From the NCBI RefSeq assembly GCF_024519725.1, contig NZ_JALJRK010000016.1:1-64000 (forward strand): a stretch of 64,000 bases of DNA, written 5' to 3'. The stretch comes from Microvirga sp. Mcv34. GTDB lineage: Bacteria > Pseudomonadota > Alphaproteobacteria > Rhizobiales > Beijerinckiaceae. This document shows positions 18,159 to 26,750 of this stretch, piece by piece (position 1 is the stretch's first letter; each line of letters starts with the position of its first letter). The notes beneath the pieces are model-generated. The model did no database searches. It was not told the origin of the DNA and saw only the letters and a program-made list of their open reading frames with translations. The position numbers and the translations under genes were made by a program.

Positions 18159-19061
18159 ATGCATGCTCTCTTCGTGGGCCAGACCTATATCGACGTGACC
18201 TTCCTGGCGGACGAGCTTCCGACCGGGGACGAGAAAACCGTGGCGCGGGATTATGCGATCTCGTTCGGCGGCAACGCGGTCACGGCCGCCTTCGCGTGCG
18301 CCAAGCTCGGAATCGCCCCCGACCTGCTGACCTCCATCGCGGACGACTGGCTCGGCCGCATGTTCATCGACATGGCGGCGAAATACGGGATCTCGGTGCA
18401 CCACCGTAAGGTCCACGAATCGTCCCTGTCCTTCATCATGCCCCGGGGCGGCAAGCGCGCCATCGTCCGCTGCCGCGACGACCATTACCTGCATCCGGTA
18501 CCGCCGCTGAACCTCCAGGGCTGCAAGGCCCTGCATCTCGACGGCCACCAGGCGGATGCGGCCATGCACTACGCCAGGATCTGCCGCGAATCCGGCATTC
18601 TCACCTCCCTCGACGGCGGCGGCCTGCGCTCCAACACCCATGAGCTCCTGGAGTTCATCGACGTGGCCATCGTGGCCGAGCGTCTGTGCGAGCAGATGGA
18701 CCTGAGCCCGTCCGGGATGCTGGACTACCTCAAGAGCCGCGGCTGCAAGATCGGCGGCGTGACCCTCGGCGAGCGCGGCCTCGTCTGGTACGACGAGACC
18801 GGGCAGGAAAGCGTCCTGCCGGCCCTGAACGTTCCCGGCGAGGCGGTGGTCGACACCAACGGCGCCGGCGACATCTTCCACGGTGCCTATGTCTATTCCG
18901 CCATGGCCCGTCCCGACCTGCCCTGGCGTGAGCACTTCATCTTCGCCCGCGCGGCGTCCGCCCACGCGATCCAGCATCTCGGCAACGAAGCGAGCCTTCC
19001 GTCCATCGAGGACATTGCCCAGGTGCAGGAGCGTTACACGGAGCGCAAGCTGGCCGCCTGA
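18159..19061 (+). CDS. PfkB-family carbohydrate kinase
   Basis: A 300-residue ribokinase-fold kinase. The N-terminal DEKTVARDY and SFGGNAVTAAFACAKLG segment (about residues 26-47) is the first PfkB signature, and DTNGAGDIFHGAY near residue 233 carries the anion hole and catalytic aspartate. I chose the ATG at 18159 because the fold begins there, although the frame is open upstream. It ends three bases before the convergent ABC-F gene. The sugar substrate is not evident, and it is separated from the amino-sugar genes by a repeat-bearing gap. Confidence 0.87.
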   Translation: MHALFVGQTYIDVTFLADELPTGDEKTVARDYAISFGGNAVTAAFACAKLGIAPDLLTSIADDWLGRMFIDMAAKYGISVHHRKVHESSLSFIMPRGGKRAIVRCRDDHYLHPVPPLNLQGCKALHLDGHQADAAMHYARICRESGILTSLDGGGLRSNTHELLEFIDVAIVAERLCEQMDLSPSGMLDYLKSRGCKIGGVTLGERGLVWYDETGQESVLPALNVPGEAVVDTNGAGDIFHGAYVYSAMARPDLPWREHFIFARAASAHAIQHLGNEASLPSIEDIAQVQERYTERKLAA

Positions 19062-19064
19062 GCC

Positions 19065-20672
19065 TTAACGGCCTCCGCCGTTCGAGGCGTCGGTGGCCAG
19101 ATCCCACCGTCGCGTGATCCCGACGGCTTCCAGGAACGCTTCGTCGTGGCTAACGATCAGCAGCGCGCCGTCATAGGCCCGCAGCCCCGCCTCGACGGCC
19201 TCGATGGAATCGATATCGAGATGGTTCGTCGGCTCGTCGAGAATCAGGAAGGCGGGCGGCGTCGGCCCACCCAGCACGCAGGCGAGGCCGGCGCGCAGCA
19301 ATTGCCCGCCGCTCAAGGTTGAGACGGGCTGCAAAGCCGCGTCGGCGCGGAACATGAACCGGGCCAGGGCCGACCGGCACGCATTCTCGCTCGTCTCCGG
19401 GTTGATGCGGCGGAAATTGTCGCGGATCGACAGGGAGGCTTCGAGCAGGCTCACCTGCTGGTCGAACAGCGCGAACTCCGTCATGACCCGCACACTCCCG
19501 CTCCAGGGCTGGCGATGCCCGGCGATCAATGCCAGCAACGTGGTCTTGCCCGAACCGTTCGGCCCGGTGATGGCGACGCGCTCCGGCCCGACGAGCGCGA
19601 ACGAGACATCGCGCAGGATCGGCCGCCCCGGCCCGTAGCCGACACTTGCGCCTTCGATGGCGAGCACCGTCCGGCCGGCCGGCAGACGCGTCGGCGGCAG
19701 CACGACGGAGAACGGCTGCAGGATTTCGATGCGCTCACGCGCGGACGCGGCCTCCTCGTGGGCCTGCACGCGGCGGCGTTCGGCCAACCGGGCATTGCTG
19801 GCGCTCGTCTCCTCGCTGCGGTTCTTCAACCCGTTCATGAGGATGCGCGGCATGTCGCCCTTGGCACGCTTTCGCTTGCCCGCGCCGTCCTTGCGCGCCT
19901 TCTTCTCGGCGGTCTCCTGTGCTTTCCGGTCGATCTCGGCCACGCGTTTTTCCGCATCGGCCAGGTCGCGCCGAGCGGCTGCGAGTTCCAGCGCCTTGCG
20001 CTCCCGGTAGCGGCTCCAGTTGCCGCCGTAGCGCGTCGCCGCGAGCGAGGTCAGCTCGACGATGGCATCCATCACGTCGAGCAGGTCCCGATCATGGCTG
20101 ACCACGATGGCCCCTCCCCGCCAGCCGGCGAGAAGGCCGAGCACAGCGTCGCGCCCGTCCCGGTCGAGGTTGTTCGTCGGCTCGTCGAGGAGCAGGAAGT
20201 CGGGCTCCGCGAAGACGAGCGCCGCGAGACGGGCCCGGGTGTTCTGTCCGCCCGACAGGCTCCAGAGCAACGTGTCGGGCGGCGCATCGAGACCGAGCTT
20301 CGCAAGGGCGGAGGCCATGCGGGCCTCCAGCGTCCAGTCGGCATGGGCCAAATCCTCGGCCGAGGCGTCGCCGGTTTCGGCGCGCCGCAGGAGCGCCAGC
20401 GCATCGACGGCGCCGAAGAGGGACGCGATGGTCCCGCGCGTCTCAGCCTGCACCGTCTGGCGGAGGAGCCCCAGGCTGCCATGAACGGTGACGTGGCCCG
20501 CATGGGGCTGCAGCGCGCCGGAGATCAGATTGATGAGCGTGGTCTTGCCGACACCGTTGCGGCCAACGAGCCCGGTCCGCTCGGGACCGAAGTTCAGATC
20601 GATGTCGGAAAGAAGGGAGCGGCCGTCAGGCGCGGTCCAGGACAGATGGGAGAGCGTAATCGAGGCAGGCAT
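19065..20672 (-). CDS. ABC-F family ATPase (soluble, two nucleotide-binding domains)
   Basis: A 535-residue protein with two ABC domains and no membrane spans, the ABC-F pattern of ribosome-associated factors. The first domain has GRNGVGKTT near residue 38 and LSGGQ followed by LLLDEPTNNLD. A charged, lysine/arginine-rich linker spans about 230-290. The second domain has GPNGSGKTT near residue 350 and LSGGQLLRAG with LDEPTNHLD. I chose the ATG at 20672; an upstream extension is possible but unlike the family. Likely role is translation quality control or antibiotic target protection; which is undecided. Confidence 0.88.
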   Translation of the reverse strand: MPASITLSHLSWTAPDGRSLLSDIDLNFGPERTGLVGRNGVGKTTLINLISGALQPHAGHVTVHGSLGLLRQTVQAETRGTIASLFGAVDALALLRRAETGDASAEDLAHADWTLEARMASALAKLGLDAPPDTLLWSLSGGQNTRARLAALVFAEPDFLLLDEPTNNLDRDGRDAVLGLLAGWRGGAIVVSHDRDLLDVMDAIVELTSLAATRYGGNWSRYRERKALELAAARRDLADAEKRVAEIDRKAQETAEKKARKDGAGKRKRAKGDMPRILMNGLKNRSEETSASNARLAERRRVQAHEEAASARERIEILQPFSVVLPPTRLPAGRTVLAIEGASVGYGPGRPILRDVSFALVGPERVAITGPNGSGKTTLLALIAGHRQPWSGSVRVMTEFALFDQQVSLLEASLSIRDNFRRINPETSENACRSALARFMFRADAALQPVSTLSGGQLLRAGLACVLGGPTPPAFLILDEPTNHLDIDSIEAVEAGLRAYDGALLIVSHDEAFLEAVGITRRWDLATDASNGGGR

Positions 20673-20842
20673 GGCGATGGATGTTCCCGGTGGCAAGGCA
20701 GATCGGCATTGCTGTCCGGTTGAAATCCATTGCGGGGCACATCCTCTTGAAAGCGACGCCTCTCGGGCGTCCGGCATCCTCTATAAAGGGGCCTGCGCCC
20801 GGCGGCAAGTTCGCGGCCGGGCGCCTCGTCGTCACGACGCCG

Positions 20843-22426
20843 TCAGGCGGCTTTCTTCTGGTAATCCTTCACGTCCGAGAACCGGATCGCCTTGTAGCGG
20901 TCGACCTCGTATTGAAGGTTGAACATGTTCGGCGCCATGAAGACCGGCGCGTCATCGAGATCCCGCGCCATGGACGACAGATGGCCCTCGATGAACTTGT
21001 CGAGTTCGCGCGGATCGTCCGCTGTGATCCAGCGGCAGATGGAGAAGCGGGTCGGCTCGTAATCGATGGGCAGGCCGTATTCGGCCGCGAGCCGCTCCTT
21101 CAGCACGTCGAGCTGCAGCGCGCCGACCACGCCGACGATGGCGCCGGAGCCGTCCTGCGGCACGAAGAGCTGCACGACGCCTTCCTCGGCCATCTGCTGC
21201 AGGGCCTCGCGCAGCTTCTTCGCCTTCATGGCATCCTGCAGCTTGATGCGGCGCAGGATTTCCGGCGCGAAGCTCGGCACGCCGCGGAACACGATGTCCT
21301 CGCCTTCCGTGAGCGTATCGCCGATGCGCAGGGTCCCGTGGTTCGGAATGCCGACCACGTCGCCGGCCCAGGCCTCGTCCGCAATGGCGCGATCCTGGGC
21401 GAAGAAGAATTGCGGCGAGTTCAGGCTCATGGGCTTGCCCGTGCGCACGAGCTTCACCTTCATGCCGCGCTGGAGTTTCCCTGAGCAGATGCGCATGAAG
21501 GCGATGCGGTCGCGGTGGTTCGGATCCATGTTGGCCTGGATCTTGAACACGAAGCCCGACATCTTGGGCTCGCCCGCTTCGACAAGGCGCTTGTCGGCCT
21601 CCTGGCCGCGCGGCGGCGGCGCATAGGCGGCCAGCGCGTCGATGAGGTCGCGCACGCCGAAATTGCGCAGGGCGCTGCCGAAGAACACGGGCGTGAGATG
21701 GCCTTCGCGGAAAGCCTGCAGGTCGAAGGGCTTGCAGGCTTCTTGCGCCAGCATGACCTCCTCCTGCCACGCATCCGCCTCTTCCGGTGGCAGCAGGCTC
21801 ATCAGCTTCGGATCCTCCGGGCCCGCGACCTCCGTCGGCTCCTCGTCCGTATCGATGCGGCGGACCATGTTGCGGCGCAGGTCGAAGGTGCCGGCGAAGC
21901 TCTTGCCCTGGCTGATCGGCCAGGTGACGGGTGCGGTGTCCAGCGCCAGGGTCTTCTCGATCTCATCGAGGAGGTCGAAGGGGCTGCGCGCCTCGCGGTC
22001 CATTTTGTTGATGAAGGTCACGATCGGGATGTCGCGCATGCGGCACACTTCGAAGAGCTTGCGCGTGCGCGCCTCGATGCCCTTCGCGGCGTCGATCACC
22101 ATGATGGCGGAATCCACCGCCGTCAGGGTCCGGTAGGTATCCTCCGAGAAGTCCTCGTGGCCCGGCGTGTCGAGCAGGTTGAAGACGCAGCCGCCATACT
22201 CGAAGGTCATGACCGAGGTCACGACCGAGATGCCGCGCTCCTTCTCGATGCCCATCCAGTCGGACCGGGTGGACACGCGGTTCTTCTTGGCCTTCACCTC
22301 GCCGGCGAGCTGGATCGCGCCGCCGAACAGCAGGAGCTTTTCGGTCAGCGTGGTCTTACCCGCGTCCGGGTGGGAGATGATCGCAAAGGTGCGGCGGCGG
22401 CCCACGGGGGCCGGAAGATCGGTCAT
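20843..22426 (-). CDS. prfC: Peptide chain release factor 3
   Basis: A 527-residue translational GTPase that recycles class I release factors from the ribosome. The G1 loop SHPDAGKTT is at about residues 18-26, the ERGIS switch near 63, DTPGHEDF (G3) near 87 and NKMD (G4) near 141; EF-Tu-like domain II and a C-terminal domain III follow. Length is typical for RF3. It is transcribed alone, with a 9-bp GC hairpin (20795-20824) downstream that lacks a clear T-tract. Confidence 0.97.
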   Translation of the reverse strand: MTDLPAPVGRRRTFAIISHPDAGKTTLTEKLLLFGGAIQLAGEVKAKKNRVSTRSDWMGIEKERGISVVTSVMTFEYGGCVFNLLDTPGHEDFSEDTYRTLTAVDSAIMVIDAAKGIEARTRKLFEVCRMRDIPIVTFINKMDREARSPFDLLDEIEKTLALDTAPVTWPISQGKSFAGTFDLRRNMVRRIDTDEEPTEVAGPEDPKLMSLLPPEEADAWQEEVMLAQEACKPFDLQAFREGHLTPVFFGSALRNFGVRDLIDALAAYAPPPRGQEADKRLVEAGEPKMSGFVFKIQANMDPNHRDRIAFMRICSGKLQRGMKVKLVRTGKPMSLNSPQFFFAQDRAIADEAWAGDVVGIPNHGTLRIGDTLTEGEDIVFRGVPSFAPEILRRIKLQDAMKAKKLREALQQMAEEGVVQLFVPQDGSGAIVGVVGALQLDVLKERLAAEYGLPIDYEPTRFSICRWITADDPRELDKFIEGHLSSMARDLDDAPVFMAPNMFNLQYEVDRYKAIRFSDVKDYQKKAA

Positions 22427-22548
22427 GGCGGTCTAAAATTCTCTGGGAACGACGGTGAAGGACAGAACGCCGCAGCGCCCCGCCCTTTTGCTGGGCTCTT
22501 CTCACCCCATATGGGGGTTTCCCGTCAACAGCGAAAGGAGGTGATCCA

Positions 22549-22623
22549 GTGTCTCATTGTCATACCCTACGGTCCCCGGTTGCCGTGACCTGGATCTTGG
22601 CCTCTGCCGAGATTGGTGCGTAA
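22549..22623 (+). CDS. 24-residue peptide with perfect Shine-Dalgarno
   Basis: A GTG-initiated small ORF whose peptide begins MSHCHTLRSPVAVTW and ends ILASAEIGA. The AGGAGG core ends 7 nt before the start, ideal spacing, and the complementarity to 16S rRNA extends through GATCC. There is no run of a single amino acid that would mark it as a classical attenuator leader, and no gene follows on the same strand before the terminator at 22669. I do not recognise a family. It may be a regulatory peptide, a dual-function RNA, or a ribosome-binding decoy whose translation is incidental. Confidence 0.55.
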   Translation: MSHCHTLRSPVAVTWILASAEIGA

Positions 22624-22668
22624 CGCACGTCAAGGAGCGGCTCCTTCAGGGCCGTGGAACCGACAATG

Positions 22669-22701
22669 GAAAGGCCGCCTCTCGGGGCGGCCTTTCTTTT
22701 T
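22669..22701 (+). terminator. Strong intrinsic terminator of the small transcript
   Basis: A perfect 11-bp stem (GAAAGGCCGCC at 22669-22679, GGCGGCCTTTC at 22686-22696) with a 6-nt loop and a following run of five T on the plus strand. On the minus strand there is no T-run, so it does not serve the M14 gene that ends at 22716. Its orientation supports a real plus-strand transcript here. Confidence 0.85.
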
Positions 22702-22715
22702 GGTTCAACGGATAC

Positions 22716-23831
22716 CTACGCCCCGAGCAGCTTGCCCGTCCGCTTCGCCGTGGTGCCGGCCACCTTGGCGATCCGCATGCCTTTGGTGGCGAAGCGCACG
22801 GCGACGCGGGCGAACATCACGCCGTCGGTGGGTGCCTTGGCCGGGGTCACGGCGCCGGTGAGCGGGTCGATCACCTCCGCCAGGACGTCGCCCTCCTTCA
22901 CGGTCGCGCCGATCTCAGCTCTGAACACCAGGATGCCGTTCTCGGGGGCCTGCGTCGGCTCGGAGGCCGCCAGGGGCGTGGCCCGGCACAGGGCCTCGGG
23001 AACCTGAGGCATCTCGCCGGCGATGGCGCCGCGCAGGATCAGGTAATCGATCAGGGCGGCCGCATCGGCTTGGCCGGTTTCATGGGTCACGTCGCGCTCG
23101 CCCCGGAACTCCAGCGTGGTGGAATGGCAGGAGAACGGGATCGGGTGATCCGGGAAGCGGTCGGCCAGCTCCGCCCAGGGGCGGCTGCAAGCCTCGTCGA
23201 AGGGCTCGTCGCCCGACTCGTCGGCGAGCAGATAAGCATGGGAGCCGATGAGCGCCGAGAGCGGGGCGAATTCCTCCGCCGAGCGGGTATGGGTGTAGAG
23301 ATGCACCACGGCTTCGGAGTCGCAATGCAGGTCGAGCACGATGTCCGCCTCCTGGGCGAGGCCCAGCAGGGCCTTCTTCATGACCTCGGCGGCGTTCGAC
23401 GGCTGCCAGGCCTCCAGCTCGGCCCGCAGGGCCTCGCGGATCAGGCGGACATTCGCCTCCCCGTCCTGCGTGAGCCGGCTCGCGATCCGCTCGGCCACCT
23501 TCGGGACGAGGTGCGGATAGCCCCGGTTGAAATTGACTCCGTCGGCGAGGTGAAAGCGCCCGATATGGTCTCCCATGACCCGCTGGGCGAGGCCGATGGG
23601 ATTGGCGGCGGGCACGAGGACGATCTCGCCCTTGATCCTTCCCTCCGCTTCGAGCGCGGTCAGGCGCTCGCGCAGGTGGTGGGCCGCGATCATGCCGGGG
23701 ATCTCGTCGGCATGGAGCGAGGCCTGGACGTAGATGCGAGGGCGGGCCCCTTCCTGTCCGAAGCGCTGAACCGTCAGGGACAGGTTCGCCCCGGGGGCGA
23801 GCGGCGAAAGAGCAATCTGTTCTGTTTTCAT
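22716..23831 (-). CDS. Succinylglutamate desuccinylase/aspartoacylase-family (M14) protein
   Basis: A 371-residue zinc-dependent deacylase or carboxypeptidase-like protein. Zinc ligands appear as SLHADE near residue 43 and the DLHCD motif near residue 168; a beta-rich C-terminal part (about 295-370) resembles the biotinyl-like domain found in this family. Members remove acyl groups from amino acids or small molecules. It is downstream of glk on the same strand, 66 bp away, and probably cotranscribed with it. The substrate is not evident. Confidence 0.84.
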   Translation of the reverse strand: MKTEQIALSPLAPGANLSLTVQRFGQEGARPRIYVQASLHADEIPGMIAAHHLRERLTALEAEGRIKGEIVLVPAANPIGLAQRVMGDHIGRFHLADGVNFNRGYPHLVPKVAERIASRLTQDGEANVRLIREALRAELEAWQPSNAAEVMKKALLGLAQEADIVLDLHCDSEAVVHLYTHTRSAEEFAPLSALIGSHAYLLADESGDEPFDEACSRPWAELADRFPDHPIPFSCHSTTLEFRGERDVTHETGQADAAALIDYLILRGAIAGEMPQVPEALCRATPLAASEPTQAPENGILVFRAEIGATVKEGDVLAEVIDPLTGAVTPAKAPTDGVMFARVAVRFATKGMRIAKVAGTTAKRTGKLLGA

Positions 23832-23897
23832 AGGTAACCAAAAGGGTTCCGACGCGGGAGACGGCCAAGCCGTCCCGGTGCGTTGTCAGCAGTGCCT

Positions 23898-24896
23898 TCA
23901 GGTAGCCTGCCACCCTTGCGATTGGAAGATGAAACGCTGCGGATTCGACACGATGGCGGCCAGCCCCTCCAGGGCCGGCTCCGGATTGACGATGGCGTAG
24001 ACCGGAACCTTCCGGGCCCAGGCATCGTGCGGCGCCTTGCGGTCGAACGCCTCCCGGAAGTCGCCCGCCTGCAGGATGTCGATCATGCGCGGCGCGATGC
24101 CGCCGGCGATGAAGACGCCGCCGGAGGATTCGAAGGTCAGCGCCAGATCGCCGGCGAAGCGTCCGAGGAAGCGCGCGAAATGCCTCAGCGCATCCATCGC
24201 CAGCGCGTCGCCCTCACGGGCCGCCGCCAGCACGTCGTTGGGGATCGTGAAGGGGCAATCCACGCACCGATGGGCAGCCAGCGCCTTGGCGATGCGGAAG
24301 AGCCCGGGACCGGACAGCACGACCTCTCCCGAGACCCGCCCGCCGACCCGCTCCAGATGCGGCCAGATGGCGGTCTCCTCGTCGTTCGTCGGACCGAATT
24401 CGATATGCCCCGCCTCGGTCGCAAGGATCGCCAGGCGATCCTCCACTGGGACCAGGGCCCCTGCCCCGAGCCCCGTGCCTGGGCCGAGCACGACCCGGGC
24501 GCCGTGCTTCGGCGGCGGGAACGTGCCGATGGGGGCAAGATCGCCCTTGGCTTCGTCGAGTACCGCCACGGAGGCGGCGACCGGCGTGTAGTCGTTGACG
24601 AGGGTGACGCGTTCGAGGTTCAGCGCCTTGCCGATGGCCTGGGCGTCGATCACCCAGCTCGCATTGGTGAGGCGGATCGCGGGCGCGTCCACGCGGGTCG
24701 CCACCGCGATGATGGCCGAGCGGGGCGCGGGCCCGTCATAGGCTTCGAGCGCGATCCTGATCGCTCCGGCCGGATCGGGCGTCTGAGCCGTCAGCTTGCG
24801 CGGCAGGAGTTTGACGGCCGCTCCGGGCGCGGAGAGCACGGCGAAGCGGGCATTGGTCCCGCCGATATCCCCGAGCAGAACAGGAAATGCAAACAT
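23898..24896 (-). CDS. glk: Glucokinase
   Basis: A 332-residue cytoplasmic kinase of the bacterial Glk family. The phosphate loop GDIGGTNARF is at residues 9-18, a GPGTGLGAG segment near 138 and EAGHIEFGP near 160, with FIAGGIAPRM near 265. It would convert free glucose to glucose-6-P. The ATG at 24896 is preferred over a TTG one codon earlier. It lies 44 bp after the GH15 enzyme, whose product would be glucose, so the pair is metabolically coherent with the otsAB genes upstream. Confidence 0.93.
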   Translation of the reverse strand: MFAFPVLLGDIGGTNARFAVLSAPGAAVKLLPRKLTAQTPDPAGAIRIALEAYDGPAPRSAIIAVATRVDAPAIRLTNASWVIDAQAIGKALNLERVTLVNDYTPVAASVAVLDEAKGDLAPIGTFPPPKHGARVVLGPGTGLGAGALVPVEDRLAILATEAGHIEFGPTNDEETAIWPHLERVGGRVSGEVVLSGPGLFRIAKALAAHRCVDCPFTIPNDVLAAAREGDALAMDALRHFARFLGRFAGDLALTFESSGGVFIAGGIAPRMIDILQAGDFREAFDRKAPHDAWARKVPVYAIVNPEPALEGLAAIVSNPQRFIFQSQGWQAT

Positions 24897-24940
24897 CAAA
24901 GCCTATCGTCCTTTCTGCCCCTTACGCCAAACGACCCCGA

Positions 24941-26749
24941 TCAGAACGCCTCCTCCCAGCTCCGGCTCAGGCGCACGGCGGAGTTGATGAGACCGACCAT
25001 GGAATAAGTCTGCGGGAAGTTGCCCCACAATTCCCCGGTCGTGAAATCCGCATCCTCCGAGAAGAGCCCGAAGGAATTGCGCAAGCTCAGGATGTGCTCG
25101 AACAATTCCTTCGCCTCGTCCTTGCGCCCGATGGCGTTCAGCGCATCCACGTACCAGAAGCCGCAGATCATGAAAGCCGTATGCATGAGGCCGAAATCGT
25201 CTTCCACATCATAACGAAGAAGAAGATCGCCGCGCCGCAGCTTCGCGCCGACGGCTTCCACGGTCGCGATGAAGCGCGGATCCTCCGCCTTCACGAAATC
25301 GAGTTCCGCCAGGAGCAGGAGCGTCGCGTCGAGATCGGCGCCGCCGAAGGACGAGACGAAAGTCCCCGTCTCGGCATTGTAGGAACGCTCGTTGATGACC
25401 CTGTGCATATGGTCTGCATTCTCCCGCCAGAACGCGGCCCGGTCCTCGCGCCCCATGGCTTCGGCGATCTTGACGAGACGATCGCAGGCCGCCCAGCACA
25501 TCACGCTCGGAAACGTATGAACGGCCGCCTTGGTGCGCAGTTCCCAAGGTCCGGCATCAGGCTGGTCGAAAACCTCGATGGCGCGGTGGCCCAGCTTTTC
25601 CAGATGCGCGAACAGGGCCCGATTGCCGGTGCGGATCAGCCGCCTGTCGAGGAAGGCGTGCACGGAGGCCAGCACGACGCTGCCGTAGGCGTCGTTCTGG
25701 ATCTGCGTATAGGCCGCGTTGCCCACGCGCACGGGCCCCATGCCGCGATAGCCGGCCAGCGCCGTCGCCTCACGCTCCTCGAGGTCGGGCGAGCGCGTGA
25801 TGCTGAAGAGCGGCGGCATGTCCTTCTGGTCGGGGATCGCCTCCATGTCGTCGACGATGTTCGTGATGTAGGTGAGGTATTCCTCCATCGTCTTGGTGGT
25901 GCCGAGCCGGTTCAGGGCCTGGATGACGAAATAAGCGTCGCGCAGCCAGCAATAGCGGTAGTCCCAGTTGCGCTGCGTATGCGGCGCCTCCGGCACCGAG
26001 GTGGTGAGCGCCGCCACGATGGCGCCCGTCTCCTCGTAGTTGCAGAGCTTGAGCGTGATGGCGGCGCGGATCACCGCTTCCTGCCAGTCGAACGGGATGG
26101 AGAGCGAGCGCACCCAGTCGCGCCAGAAATCGACCGTGCTGTCCAGGAAGGCCCGGGCCGTGGAATCCGTCTCGGAGCGGAGCGGCTCGTCCTCGCCGAA
26201 GAAGAACGACAGGGGCCGGTCGACCACGAAGGGCCGCTCATCCTGCACGTAGGACACGGAGGCGTCGGTGGTGAGACGCAGCGAATAGGCCGGTCCGACG
26301 AAGCGCAGATGGTTGCTGCCGCGGGTCAGGCTGGGCGGGCAGCCGCCCCAGTCGTAATGGGGCCGCAGGCGCACGCGGATGCGCGGGCGGCCCTTCACCG
26401 GATAGACCCGGCGGATCAGCATCGGCGGGCGGAAGGTACGGTCGTAATGCTTGAAGCGCGGGGCGAAATCCGTGACCTCGAGAATGTTGCCGAACGAATC
26501 CGTCATGCGCGACACGAGCACGGCCGTGTTCTCGAGATAGGTCTGCTCGCAGCTCACCATGCCGACCATGTCGATGGCGAAGATTCCCTTCTGCTCCGCG
26601 TCGGTCTGGCCCTCCGGGCTGTCGAGCAGGGCGGAAAACACCGGGTCGCCGTCGAAGCGGGGAAAGCAGCTCCAGACGATCTGCGCACGGCGGTCCACAA
26701 GGGCCGAGATCGTGCAGTTGCCGATGACGGCAAGATCTAGCGAACTCAT
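24941..26749 (-). CDS. Glycoside hydrolase family 15 (glucoamylase/trehalase-like)
   Basis: A 602-residue cytoplasmic protein: an N-terminal beta-sandwich (about 1-250) then an (alpha/alpha)6 catalytic barrel. The barrel shows NWDYRYCWLRDAYF near residue 290, the general-acid region GPWELR with HTFPSVMCWAACDR near 400, and GNFPQTYSMVGLINSA near the end. Bacterial GH15 members hydrolyse alpha-glucosides, and several act on trehalose. The ATG at 26749 falls 1 bp after the otsB stop with AAAGGGG 12 bp upstream; an ATG four codons earlier overlaps otsB. Trehalose as substrate is inferred from the operon. Confidence 0.87.
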   Translation of the reverse strand: MSSLDLAVIGNCTISALVDRRAQIVWSCFPRFDGDPVFSALLDSPEGQTDAEQKGIFAIDMVGMVSCEQTYLENTAVLVSRMTDSFGNILEVTDFAPRFKHYDRTFRPPMLIRRVYPVKGRPRIRVRLRPHYDWGGCPPSLTRGSNHLRFVGPAYSLRLTTDASVSYVQDERPFVVDRPLSFFFGEDEPLRSETDSTARAFLDSTVDFWRDWVRSLSIPFDWQEAVIRAAITLKLCNYEETGAIVAALTTSVPEAPHTQRNWDYRYCWLRDAYFVIQALNRLGTTKTMEEYLTYITNIVDDMEAIPDQKDMPPLFSITRSPDLEEREATALAGYRGMGPVRVGNAAYTQIQNDAYGSVVLASVHAFLDRRLIRTGNRALFAHLEKLGHRAIEVFDQPDAGPWELRTKAAVHTFPSVMCWAACDRLVKIAEAMGREDRAAFWRENADHMHRVINERSYNAETGTFVSSFGGADLDATLLLLAELDFVKAEDPRFIATVEAVGAKLRRGDLLLRYDVEDDFGLMHTAFMICGFWYVDALNAIGRKDEAKELFEHILSLRNSFGLFSEDADFTTGELWGNFPQTYSMVGLINSAVRLSRSWEEAF

Positions 26750-26750
26750 A

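Larger units (their letters stand above)
22534..22701 (+). ncRNA. Putative small transcript with ultra-strong SD and internal anti-SD
   Basis: A short unit between two minus-strand genes. It starts with AAAGGAGGTGATCC (22534-22547), complementary to the 3' end of 16S rRNA over its whole length, continues through a 24-codon ORF and ends in a strong plus-strand terminator. GATCCAG (22543-22549) pairs perfectly with CTGGATC (22590-22596), and GGAGG (22537-22541) with CCTCT (22601-22605), so the ribosome site can be masked by the coding sequence. A second hairpin, AAGGAG-CGG-CTCCTT, spans 22632-22646. A palindrome ACCCCATATGGGG lies just upstream (22504-22516). The 5' end and promoter are unknown. 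Confidence 0.55.

Noticed and set aside
20795-20824. Hairpin after prfC as an intrinsic terminator
   Set aside because: The 9-bp GC stem is real but has a 12-nt loop and no T-run in the direction of prfC transcription.
22534-22547. AAAGGAGGTGATCC as the remnant of a 16S rRNA gene end in reverse
   Set aside because: Similarity to 16S stops after the SD-complementary stretch; the flanking bases do not continue as rRNA, and a start codon at ideal spacing follows.
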